From: Anaerolineae bacterium
GTDB lineage: Bacteria > Chloroflexota > Anaerolineae > Aggregatilineales > Phototrophicaceae
DNA: 64,000 bases
Reading direction: 5' to 3'
NCBI GenBank assembly: GCA_022843385.1
Contig: JALHNT010000008.1
Coordinates: 62,001-126,000, forward strand
Shown one piece after another: positions 17,718-25,779 of the stretch. The notes under the pieces were generated by a model. That model was not told the origin of the DNA, ran no database searches, and was given only the letters and a program-made list of their open reading frames with translations. Every line of letters starts with the position of its first letter. Position 1 is the first letter of the stretch. A program made the position numbers and the translations under genes.

Positions 17718-18929
17718 TCATCGCCAGCGTGTGCTGGTCAGCCGCATTGCAGCCGGCGTATCTGTGCCAACCTCTGCCCACGCCAGGTGCAAATGTCGAT
17801 CGCGGTCAGTGCGGAAGGTCGGTGCGGCCAGCAGCCCATCGATCTCGATCACCGGTTGGTAGCCCACCAGCGTTCCCCCCTGAAAATAGACCACTGCCAG
17901 CGTTGTCTGGTCGATCAGCGCGGCTGCTGGCAGCCGGTCGAAAGGTTCGCTCAGCGGCGTGATCCAGGACAAGGAAATCGATCCTTGTTGGGCGGTCAGG
18001 CCGCTTCCGCCGTTGAAGCCCGTCTCAAACGACACATCGCTAGCCGTGATACCTATTCGCACCGGTGCCAGCCATTCCGCTGCACCCGGTGGTGCTGCCG
18101 TGAACCAGCTTTCGCGCCGGTCATCCGCGCGGGTGATATTCCAGAACAGATAGATATGTGTGCGATCCTGGGCCACATGGAAGCTCTCCAGCCGATCCCC
18201 TGGCTGGAGCACTGCTCCCTCTACCACATCCTCAACTTGCTCCAAACGGCCATCGATCAGCGGCGAGCGCATGATCCGGTTATCCGAAACCCGCAGCCAG
18301 TACAGCATCACCGTATCGTTGGCCGTCCGGATGGCGCTCGGCCAATCAGCATCGCGGGCAATCTCGTAAATATCCTCCAGCCGTGGCCGGCCCTCAGCAT
18401 CGACAAAGCGGGCGAACAATGTTGGCTCGGACAACAACCCACCGACCGAAATGGCCCAGGTTGCGCCGTCGGTTGCGCTAACCAGGGTATAGCGCCGTGT
18501 TGCCTCATCGCTGATCGGGATCAGTTCGCGTTCCTGCTCCAGGTTGGGCGTGAGCAGGGTTGCCCACAGACGGGTCTCTCGATTGACGTTAGCATCCAGC
18601 CAGGTCAGCAGAGTCAGATCGCCACTGGCTGCCACCATCTGCTGGGCATAGGGATAGACAGGCAGTGGCAGTCGGGCTTGCTGTGAGATGCCAGAGCTGT
18701 TCATCAGGGCTACAGCCTGATAGGTTCCATTGACATCATCTGCGATCCAGCCGGCCAGCAGCCGATCATCCAGTGGACGCAGCACCGGCGCGCTCATCTG
18801 TTCCGCCTGATCGAGGGTCATCACCAAACCCCAGGCCGAGTTGGGCAGATCTGGGGTTGCCAGCGCCAGCGGTTGGCAGGCGGCCAGCAGCAGTATCGCT
18901 CCCCATCCCAGCAGTCCCAGCCCTCGCAT
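17718..18929 (-). CDS. Hypothetical lipoprotein, probable beta-propeller
   Basis: 403 residues from ATG 18929. The AAGGA ribosome site lies in the last codons of the upstream gene, whose stop is 4 bases away, so the two are translated together. The N-terminus has a clear lipobox (AILLLAACQP), so it is anchored outside the membrane. The mature part has repeated strand patterns such as GDLTLLTWLD, TVMLYWLRVS, HIYLFWNITR and HLHLAWAEVG, like sialidase-type or WD-like propeller blades. No catalytic motif or named family is recognised. Confidence 0.7.
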   Translation of the reverse strand: MRGLGLLGWGAILLLAACQPLALATPDLPNSAWGLVMTLDQAEQMSAPVLRPLDDRLLAGWIADDVNGTYQAVALMNSSGISQQARLPLPVYPYAQQMVAASGDLTLLTWLDANVNRETRLWATLLTPNLEQERELIPISDEATRRYTLVSATDGATWAISVGGLLSEPTLFARFVDAEGRPRLEDIYEIARDADWPSAIRTANDTVMLYWLRVSDNRIMRSPLIDGRLEQVEDVVEGAVLQPGDRLESFHVAQDRTHIYLFWNITRADDRRESWFTAAPPGAAEWLAPVRIGITASDVSFETGFNGGSGLTAQQGSISLSWITPLSEPFDRLPAAALIDQTTLAVVYFQGGTLVGYQPVIEIDGLLAAPTFRTDRDRHLHLAWAEVGTDTPAAMRLTSTRWR

Positions 18930-18933
18930 CGTT

Positions 18934-19338
18934 CTAATCCTTGATTACGGCTGCAAGTCCCTCAGGCCCTTTGTAGCGGATAGGCAGCGGAGCATAATAG
19001 GCAACTGAGTCCAGCACATAACAAACGATGCTGCGGGTGACATTGGGAATGACAGCCTCAGCCGAGCCGAAGTAAAAGCCGATATGATAGCGTTCTTCGC
19101 CATGGACGACATGTCGCACCAGCCAGCCCGCTGCCCCCGGACGCGGTGCGACAGCGACCTCGATCTCTTCGATCTCGGTCCAACGGATGGCAATGCCTTC
19201 TATCACCACCTCACCGGCATAAGGATCAAAGCGCTGCTGAAGGCCGCGGGACTCGTCCGCTGGCAGATCGACTGGGTCGGGGCGCACCTTCCGGCGCTGC
19301 AAGAAGAAATCCGTCATATGGTCTCTTACTCTATCCAT
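18934..19338 (-). CDS. Hypothetical protein
   Basis: About 134 residues from ATG 19338; the open frame extends to a TTG at 19425 and another ATG lies at 19317, none with a good ribosome site, so the start is uncertain. It is a soluble alpha/beta protein with a Trp-rich edge strand (AIRWTEIEEIEVAVAPRP) and ends in AAVIKD. Its stop is 4 bases before the lipoprotein gene, with which it forms a two-gene unit. Function not recognised. Confidence 0.55.
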   Translation of the reverse strand: MDRVRDHMTDFFLQRRKVRPDPVDLPADESRGLQQRFDPYAGEVVIEGIAIRWTEIEEIEVAVAPRPGAAGWLVRHVVHGEERYHIGFYFGSAEAVIPNVTRSIVCYVLDSVAYYAPLPIRYKGPEGLAAVIKD

Positions 19339-19451
19339 CAACGCGTGTTCGAAGTCTACCGCAAGTGATCGGCTGAAACCAAGTGACGGACGACGATTCA
19401 GGGTAGAGATTGTCCTCAGGGCCAATGGATCGTCAGAATTCTGAAATCGTC

Positions 19452-20378
19452 TCAGCGGCGCATGTGTTCCAGCTTTTTGAACAGATCGCGGAAGATCGGG
19501 TCGCGCTCGATGTAGTAGGCGTAGCGCATCAGATGGCGGCGCGGGTCAACGCTCCAGGTCACCTGATCGGTCAGGATCGGGCTGTGCGCCAGATGAGTCG
19601 GCACCCAGGACTCGTCGATCAGATAGGCGATGGCCGCGATGTCCCAGATCACTTTCGACCAGGCAAAATGATCGGTTTCATAACCCTTCACAATCTCGAC
19701 CAGATAATCGCCAATCGCGCCGCGCCCCAGCACATGCGCCTCCAGCTCCGGAATGGTGGTATGCAGGTGGGTCGTCACGCCGGCAGCCGGGATATGCACC
19801 AGCGGCACGCCGCAGTCGAACACCAGCCGCGCCGCTTTGACATCCTGCTTCAGATTGAATTCCAGCGTGTCCGACCAGTGGAGGGCGTGGCCGCCCAACC
19901 AGACCACGACGATGTGTTCGACGATGCGCGGCTCGATCAGGATGGCTGAGGCGATGTTGGTGATGGCTCCAATCGCCACCACAACCAGCGGGTCATCGGG
20001 CGGGGATTGCAGCGCCCGCTGAATCAGGTCATTCACGGCGTCGCTGTGAACCGGCTCGTCGATGCTTTCCAGGTAGCGGGTTGAGCCGCGATAGACCAAC
20101 CCATCCGCCGGCCAGTTGATTTTGTCGAGCAGGCGCAGGATTTCGGCATAACTGCGTTCCATACCATCGGCGGGGCTGTTCGAGCGCTGATTGAAGAACG
20201 GCGCAGCATAAATGGCCTCGACCTTCAACCGCTCCGGCGAGAGCAAGGCATAGACCAGGGCAAACTGGTCATCCACCTCGTTATAGGTATCCGTATCCAG
20301 CACCATGCGCAGGACGCCGCCCGGCAGTTGCAGCCGATTCAGACGGGTGGCTTCGGAGAGCAGTGGAAAGGCGGGCAT
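19452..20378 (-). CDS. Nucleoside hydrolase (IUNH family)
   Basis: 308 residues from ATG 20378, with AAGGA 7 bases upstream. The family cleaves the N-glycosidic bond of nucleosides to base plus ribose, using a calcium ion held by an N-terminal Asp cluster. Here the cluster reads MVLDTDTYNEVDDQFAL (D28, D30, D36, D37), two residues longer than the usual DTDPGxDD spacing and typical of a side branch of the family. Other family landmarks are VVVAIGAITNIA and VWLGGH. Substrate cannot be told. Confidence 0.8.
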   Translation of the reverse strand: MPAFPLLSEATRLNRLQLPGGVLRMVLDTDTYNEVDDQFALVYALLSPERLKVEAIYAAPFFNQRSNSPADGMERSYAEILRLLDKINWPADGLVYRGSTRYLESIDEPVHSDAVNDLIQRALQSPPDDPLVVVAIGAITNIASAILIEPRIVEHIVVVWLGGHALHWSDTLEFNLKQDVKAARLVFDCGVPLVHIPAAGVTTHLHTTIPELEAHVLGRGAIGDYLVEIVKGYETDHFAWSKVIWDIAAIAYLIDESWVPTHLAHSPILTDQVTWSVDPRRHLMRYAYYIERDPIFRDLFKKLEHMRR

Positions 20379-20475
20379 CAGCTTATCCTTCGTTGGAGGG
20401 GACCTGCGCACAGCAGGTGGAAGCGGTTACAGATTTCATCCGACAGGACATGGCGACTCAGATGAGCCAAACATC

Positions 20476-20499
20476 AAGGGCGCAATCAATTGCGCCCTT
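20476..20499 (-). terminator. Perfect hairpin downstream of the 20573-21268 gene
   Basis: AAGGGCGCAA, loop TCAA, TTGCGCCCTT. The 10-base stem is perfect but no strong T-run follows, so it may be a terminator or a repeat-type palindrome. Confidence 0.4.
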
Positions 20500-20572
20500 A
20501 CCATCTTCAGGTTTTAGGTTCAGCGCTCCAGGAGCGCGACTACTGTGATAGAACTCAATCCGTCCTGGTCGA

Positions 20573-21268
20573 TCAGGCCGGCTGCATATTCTCGGTGTGC
20601 GACTTGTTCTGCTTCATCTCATCCAGCAGCGAACGGGCGATGACAAAACCGCCGTTGCCACGCGCCGCCGGGAGCTTGCCACCCTCGATCCAGGCCATGA
20701 TTTCGGCCTGCGGCACCGCCATGTAATCAGCAGCTTCGCGGACGGTCATGATATTCCGCACCGCTGCCGGACGCTGAGTGGTCGCAGCCGGAGTCGCATA
20801 GCGTTCCAGCGGATGACGCTGCGCCGGACGAGCCGGGGCGCTGGGCGCGGCGGGCTTCTCCGGCGGGGTCGGGCGCACCTCATTCACCGTCTCATTAGTC
20901 TGCGGCGGAGTGACCGTCTGATTGGGACGGGCAGTGCCACGACGCTCAGCCTGAAGATCGCCCAGCACACCCGGCAGACGAGGAGCCTGCGGCGGATCAG
21001 CGATCAGAATGTAGGCGATGGTGGCCGAGACGATCATGGCGATCATGCCCAGGACGAAGACCAGCCCGGAGAGCAGGAGCGCTGCGCCGCGTTCCGGCCC
21101 CAGGATCATGGTTGCCAGGATGCCGAGGACGAAGACGCTGATTTCCGGCAGCATCAGTACGAGACCAGCCGCCTTGACATGGCGACCCTGGGTATCGATT
21201 GAACCGAAGCTGAAGCGACCGCGCCACCACAGCACCAGACCGAAGACGAAGAGTATTAAAGCCAACAT
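20573..21268 (-). CDS. Membrane protein with C-terminal excisionase/MerR-like helix-turn-helix
   Basis: 231 residues from ATG 21268 (an upstream start at 21295 is also open). Three hydrophobic segments lie near residues 1-14, 33-55 and 62-88. A Pro/Thr/Ala-rich linker follows (about 90-165), then a C-terminal HTH_17-type domain (NIMTVREAADYMAVPQAEI followed by IEGGKLPAARGNGGFVI). This fold normally reads DNA or binds peptides; joined to membrane helices it suggests a membrane-anchored binding module. Exact role not known. Confidence 0.65.
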   Translation of the reverse strand: MLALILFVFGLVLWWRGRFSFGSIDTQGRHVKAAGLVLMLPEISVFVLGILATMILGPERGAALLLSGLVFVLGMIAMIVSATIAYILIADPPQAPRLPGVLGDLQAERRGTARPNQTVTPPQTNETVNEVRPTPPEKPAAPSAPARPAQRHPLERYATPAATTQRPAAVRNIMTVREAADYMAVPQAEIMAWIEGGKLPAARGNGGFVIARSLLDEMKQNKSHTENMQPA

Positions 21269-21388
21269 ACGATTACCACATCCCCTCGAACTCACACTAC
21301 GTCACGATGAGGACAGTCTAGCCATGTTGGTTAAGAAACAGATGAATTTGCGGCGTTTGCACCCCCCAATAAAGAGGGGGTTCAACGG

Positions 21389-22306
21389 TCAGGGACGCCA
21401 GCGCGGCGAGATGACAAAGCTTAGATCGACGGCCAACCGCTGCTGCGATGGCGGGCATTCGCCCCGGTTCAAAGCACACTGGACATCGAGCCGATACAAA
21501 TGTGGTGCGCCGGTATCCGCCGCCTGGACGATGTAGGCAATGGTCGCGCCATCCGGCGACCAGACTGGGGTATCGACGCCGCCGTAGTTGTTGGTGAACA
21601 GCGGGCGGGTCTGGCGGGTTTCCAGATCGGCGAGCAGGATCGCCATGTTGCCGAAGTCGGAGGTGAACAGCAGATAGCGTCCATCGGGCGACCAGGCCGG
21701 CGACCAGTCGCGCCCTGGGGTGGCTTCCAGCAACGCCACATTGCCCCCATCGGCATCCATGACATAGATGCTGGCATCGCCGCGCTGCGCCCGATCCGAG
21801 ACGAAGGCGATGCGCTGACTGTCCGGCGACCAGGTGGGGCTGATGTCGAGGGCGTCATTTTCGGTCAGGCGCTGCAAACCACTGCCATCCGGGTTAATAC
21901 GCATGATCTCACTCAGGCCATAGCGCTCGGTCACGAAGGCAATCGTGCTGCCATCCGGCGACCAGGCGGGCGCTGTATCTTCAGCCAGATCAAAGGTCAG
22001 GCGCGTGGGGCGGCTGCCATCAGCATTCATCACATACAGTTCGCGGTTGCCATCACGATTCGAGACGAAGACCAGGCGTTCACCATCCGGCGACCAGGCC
22101 GGTTGAATATCGAAAGCATCTGCCGGACTGAGCTGCACCAGCAGGCCACGCCCAACATCGAGTCGATAAATCGCCAGGTTTTCGGCGGGGGCTGCGGCGG
22201 CGAAAGCCAGCTCGCCGAGGCCACGCGGCAGCATCCGTCCGATCCCCAACGCCAGCAGCGCCATGACCAGCAGCAGTAGCAGAGCCAGCACGATCACCTT
22301 GACCAA
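21389..22306 (-). CDS. TolB-like PD40 beta-propeller protein, membrane-anchored
   Basis: About 305 residues, starting with TTG 22306 (GGAG 5 bases upstream) or a nearby GTG. An N-terminal anchor (VIVLALLLLLVMALLALGIG) is followed by six repeats built on 'xxxPAWSPDGxxIAFVSxRDGNxEIYVMNADGS', the PD40/TolB pattern, for example ERLVFVSNRDGNRELYVMNA. The protein is expected on the outer face of the membrane as a binding propeller. No catalytic residues are expected. Confidence 0.8.
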   Translation of the reverse strand: MVKVIVLALLLLLVMALLALGIGRMLPRGLGELAFAAAAPAENLAIYRLDVGRGLLVQLSPADAFDIQPAWSPDGERLVFVSNRDGNRELYVMNADGSRPTRLTFDLAEDTAPAWSPDGSTIAFVTERYGLSEIMRINPDGSGLQRLTENDALDISPTWSPDSQRIAFVSDRAQRGDASIYVMDADGGNVALLEATPGRDWSPAWSPDGRYLLFTSDFGNMAILLADLETRQTRPLFTNNYGGVDTPVWSPDGATIAYIVQAADTGAPHLYRLDVQCALNRGECPPSQQRLAVDLSFVISPRWRP

Positions 22307-22437
22307 CGCGACTCCATTAAACCCGTTTACGAATTTTACAAAAAGTCAACACACAATCGACATTCCAATGGTTACAATCAGGATGTTTGATTATGACTGT
22401 GATTTACTGGACATGTTTTCACCAAGAAGGTCAGATT

Positions 22438-22815
22438 ATGCCTGTCACAACCCAATGGGATAACCCTGAGCAGACGGTCGTCTACCAGCAGTACAGTGGT
22501 CACTGGGGAGTCGCTGAAGTGCATCAGGCGCTCGATCAGCTTAAGGCGCTGACGAACCCACAGGGTCCGGTGACGCTGCTGGTTGACATCTCCACAGCAC
22601 AGAATATGCCTTCTAACCTATTGTCCGCTGCTGGACGCATGAACACAATCTTCAAGGAGCGCGTCAAAGCGATCGTCGTCATCGGTGCCAACCGCTATAT
22701 TGTCACCGTAGCGCGGTTGTTTACCGTTGCCATGCCCTGGCTGGGGGCTTCGATGAAGTTCGCTAACACGGTCGAAGAAGCCCGGAGCGCGCTGAGCGTG
22801 AAGCAGCCTTCGTAA
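22438..22815 (+). CDS. STAS/SpoIIAA-like small protein
   Basis: 125 residues from ATG 22438 with GAAGG 7 bases upstream. The pattern of an N-terminal strand (TQWDNPEQTVVYQQYSGHW), an amphipathic helix and a central strand ending in Asp (PVTLLVDISTAQNMP), then a second helix and strand (KAIVVIGANRYI), resembles the SpoIIAA/STAS-like fold. It has no visible catalytic motif. Assignment is by fold pattern only. It converges on the LiaF-like gene. Confidence 0.5.
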   Translation: MPVTTQWDNPEQTVVYQQYSGHWGVAEVHQALDQLKALTNPQGPVTLLVDISTAQNMPSNLLSAAGRMNTIFKERVKAIVVIGANRYIVTVARLFTVAMPWLGASMKFANTVEEARSALSVKQPS

Positions 22816-22823
22816 TACCCCGG

Positions 22824-23771
22824 TCAGCTTCCCGGCGCTTCAATGATGATGCGACCGCGTGGGACAGTCAGGGTATAGCGCATCTGAACAGAGGCGGCAT
22901 CAAAATTGCGCGCCTCCAGAATATCCCCGACCAGATAATTGTAGATGAGGGCATCGAACAGTGGCTCGAGACCGCTGCCACCCCGTTGCAGTTCCAGCCG
23001 TGCTGCCACATCGCTCGGTATCACCAGGCGCAGATCACCATCCTGCACAATGAGGGTGCCGAGGCTGGCATCCGGCTGCGACGCCTGGGGTCGGTAGCTC
23101 GGCAGCGTCACCACGCTATTTCCTTGTGCCAGATTGAAGTTCAGCCGCTCCAGCGAGAGATCGCTCATGTTCAGAGTCAGCGTCCCAGTGGCACCCCTGA
23201 AGTCGACATCGAGCAGCACGCCAGCAGGTAGCTCTAACTGGAAACGCCCCCGTCCCACCGCGTCGAGCATGGGGAATTCATTGGGCTGGGTTTCGGTGAT
23301 GACCAGTGCGGCGGTGTTGTCGGGCGCTTCATTGTAATCCACTTGCAGGCGGCTTTCGCTGCTGCCGACGAACTCACCGCTGATGGCCCGCGCTTCGAGC
23401 GAACGCACCAGTTCAACATCGGTGCTGAGGGTGACGATCTGCACTCGCAGCAGGGTGATGCTATCGGCTACAGTCAGGGCGATGGGTTCACGGTAGTCGT
23501 CACGCATTTCGACGCTGCGGTTGGAAAAAGCCACCGTCGTCATGGCCGCTACCAGTCCACCGCTGATGATGAGCGCGATCACACTGCCCAGCGGCAGCCG
23601 TTCGCGCAGGAAAACTGCCAGTCCACCGAAGACCAGCAGCGCGGGCCAGGCGCGGTTGATGAGGTCATCGACACCTGCCGGAATCATCCCGAGGGCGCGT
23701 AGCAGGATGACCAGCGCCACGCCCAGCAACACCAGACCCCAGATGAAATGGGTGCGTCGTTGAACATTCAT
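22824..23771 (-). CDS. LiaF/DUF2154-like envelope protein with DUF5668-type membrane segment
   Basis: 315 residues from ATG 23771, which overlaps the stop of the PspC gene (ATGA). The open frame upstream of this is a shadow of pspC. Four hydrophobic segments (residues about 10-30, 37-55, 62-85) precede an adhesin-like right-handed beta region with evenly spaced strands (ATGTLTLNMSDLSLERLNFN and similar), as in LiaF and other cell-wall-stress proteins. With PspC it probably senses or relays envelope stress. Confidence 0.65.
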   Translation of the reverse strand: MNVQRRTHFIWGLVLLGVALVILLRALGMIPAGVDDLINRAWPALLVFGGLAVFLRERLPLGSVIALIISGGLVAAMTTVAFSNRSVEMRDDYREPIALTVADSITLLRVQIVTLSTDVELVRSLEARAISGEFVGSSESRLQVDYNEAPDNTAALVITETQPNEFPMLDAVGRGRFQLELPAGVLLDVDFRGATGTLTLNMSDLSLERLNFNLAQGNSVVTLPSYRPQASQPDASLGTLIVQDGDLRLVIPSDVAARLELQRGGSGLEPLFDALIYNYLVGDILEARNFDAASVQMRYTLTVPRGRIIIEAPGS

Positions 23772-24130
23772 GCGCGCACCTGTCGCAGGAAGAAGACGAC
23801 GGCCAGCGCCAGCGCCAGCAACGGCCAGAGGAGATCCTGACCGGCTGCGCTGCGCAATTCGCCATTCAGGTTCAGCCACCAACCGGCCAGCGTTGCCAGC
23901 GCCAGCAATGCCACCAGCAGCAGTAGCGCCGGACTGCGCCGTTGACGCCCGGTCAGGCTTTCCTGCGGCAGCAACCACCACAGCAGCACATAGAGCGCGG
24001 CAAAGGCCCCACCTGTCACCAGACTGAGGACGATGAACACCAGGCGAAACCACCAGGCGCTGCGCCCGGTCAGCGCACCCAGCCCGCCGCAGATGCCCGC
24101 GAAAACCCGATCGGTAAAGCTCCGAACCAT
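23768..24130 (-). CDS. PspC domain protein
   Basis: 120 residues. The N-terminal PspC motif is clear (RVFAGICGGLGALTGRSAWW followed by FRLVFIVLSLVTGG and YVLLWWLLP), a membrane domain found in envelope-stress proteins. Further hydrophobic helices lie in the second half. It is the first gene of a two-gene unit with the LiaF-like gene, which it overlaps by 4 bases. Confidence 0.85.
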   Translation of the reverse strand: MVRSFTDRVFAGICGGLGALTGRSAWWFRLVFIVLSLVTGGAFAALYVLLWWLLPQESLTGRQRRSPALLLLVALLALATLAGWWLNLNGELRSAAGQDLLWPLLALALAVVFFLRQVRA

Positions 24131-24327
24131 GCGTCATCCAGTCATGAAGAATGATATAAGGACAATATAACCGCAGCTTGCAACAAGCCGCAAGGGTAGG
24201 GTTGGAAGCGGGTTAGGATCGTTCGCCCCAGATGAGCTAACCTTGTGTATACTAGAGTTATGCAACGGATTTATGGTGTCTTCCCCGTCAATTATGCTTG
24301 ACCGGGGGCAATCATTGAGGCAATTTC

Positions 24328-25083
24328 ATGGCGCGAATTCTCATCCTCGGAACCGCCGCAGCAGTGCGCGATGCCAACCACGAAAACACCCACTTTGCAC
24401 TGTTGGGTGAACAAGGGCCAGTCCTGATCGATTGTGGCTCGAATCCGTTGGGCAAGTTCCAGTTTGAGGGCATCGACGATGAACGGATGACCGATGTCAT
24501 CCTGACGCATTTTCATCCCGATCATGTCAGCGGCGTCCCGAATATGCTGATGCATATGTGGCAGTTGGGGCGGCAGTCGCCCTTGAGTTTCTACGGGCTG
24601 CATCACTGCATGAACCGGATGGAAGATATGATGGTATCGTTCTCGTGGCATGAATGGCCGAATTTCTTCCCGGTCAAGTTCAACCGCGTCAGCGAACGGT
24701 CGAATGCGCCGGTGATGGAGAACGATGATTTCCGCATCACCTCCTGGCCGGTGCAGCACTTCATCCCTACCGTCGGGCTGCGCATTGAGAACAAGCGCAA
24801 TGGCAAGGTGCTGGCCTATACCTGCGATACCAACCCCACCGCCAGTCTGTATGAGCTGGGTAAGGACGCCGACATCCTGATTCATGAGGCGGCGGGCGAG
24901 GGATTCGGCCACAGCAGCGCCCGGCAGGCGGGCGAAACCGCCACCCGCTGCAAGGCCAAGTCACTCTATCTCATCCATTACTGGGTGTGGGAGACCGACC
25001 CGATGCCCTTGATTGAGCAGGCGCGCGAGACGTATGACGGCCCGGTGATCCTGTGTCAGGATTATGACATGTATGAGTTTTAG
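24328..25083 (+). CDS. MBL-fold metallo-hydrolase
   Basis: 251 residues, ATG 24328 with GAGG 7 bases upstream. The zinc-binding motif THFHPDHVSG (H61, H63, D65, H66) is intact, and later ligands are likely in WPVQHF and the CDTNP and HEAAGEG segments. The overall layout is close to RNase Z-like hydrolases. Substrate unknown. It is 3 bases ahead of an AlkB-like gene, so the two are likely made together. Confidence 0.8.
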   Translation: MARILILGTAAAVRDANHENTHFALLGEQGPVLIDCGSNPLGKFQFEGIDDERMTDVILTHFHPDHVSGVPNMLMHMWQLGRQSPLSFYGLHHCMNRMEDMMVSFSWHEWPNFFPVKFNRVSERSNAPVMENDDFRITSWPVQHFIPTVGLRIENKRNGKVLAYTCDTNPTASLYELGKDADILIHEAAGEGFGHSSARQAGETATRCKAKSLYLIHYWVWETDPMPLIEQARETYDGPVILCQDYDMYEF

Positions 25084-25086
25084 CGC

Positions 25087-25677
25087 ATGATCGGCCAGCG
25101 GATCGAGATGCCGGATGCCGATGTGTGGTTCTATCCGGCGTTTTTCACAGCCGATGAGAGCGCTGCCTGGTTGCAAACGCTGATGGACGCGATTGAATGG
25201 GAACAGCAGCACATTCGCATCGTCGGCCAGACCATCGCCATCCCGCGTCTGACGGCCTGGTACGGCGACCCCGGCAAAGTCTATCATTATTCCGGACTGA
25301 CCGTGCATCCCCATCCCTGGACAGCACCGCTGCTGACGATAAAAGAGCGACTCGCCGCAGTGACGCCGACCCGGTTCAACAGTGTGCTGCTCAATTACTA
25401 CCGCGATGGGCAGGACAGCGTCTCCTGGCACAGCGACGACGAACCGGAACTGGGGACGAACCCGGTGATCGCCTCGCTCAGTTTTGGCGCGGCGCGACCC
25501 TTCCAGTTTAAACACAAGACTGACCCCGACCAGCGCGTCAGCATCCTGCTCACCAGCGGCAGCCTGCTGCTGATGCAGGGCGCGACCCAGCATCACTGGA
25601 AACATCAGATTCCCAAGCGCAAGACGGTCGATGACGGGCGAATCAACCTGACCTTCCGCGTGATCCACAGCGGGTAA
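25087..25677 (+). CDS. AlkB-like 2-oxoglutarate/Fe(II) dioxygenase
   Basis: 196 residues, close to human ALKBH2/3 and short bacterial AlkB homologues. The iron ligands H115 and D117 (SWHSDDEPELG) and H173 (HHWKHQIPK) and the 2-oxoglutarate arginines in RINLTFR (R185, R191) are all present, with the NYYRDGQD substrate-lid segment. The enzyme removes methyl groups from damaged bases oxidatively. It starts 3 bases after the metallo-hydrolase stop without its own clear ribosome site. Confidence 0.88.
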   Translation: MIGQRIEMPDADVWFYPAFFTADESAAWLQTLMDAIEWEQQHIRIVGQTIAIPRLTAWYGDPGKVYHYSGLTVHPHPWTAPLLTIKERLAAVTPTRFNSVLLNYYRDGQDSVSWHSDDEPELGTNPVIASLSFGAARPFQFKHKTDPDQRVSILLTSGSLLLMQGATQHHWKHQIPKRKTVDDGRINLTFRVIHSG

Positions 25678-25779
25678 GCCGCTCCCCTCACATCCCACGC
25701 TGACCCAAGTTGTGCTACACTCCAAGCGAGAGCGATCGCTCTTATTCGCACAATGAATGCTATGCGGGGAGATCAGCAG

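Noticed and set aside
21361..21382. Hairpin CCCCCC-AATAAAGAG-GGGG as a terminator
   Set aside because: Short stem without a following T-run on the minus strand; too weak to list.
23772..24137. N-terminal extension of the LiaF-like frame
   Set aside because: It reads the pspC gene in another frame; the ATG at 23771 overlapping the pspC stop is the sensible start.
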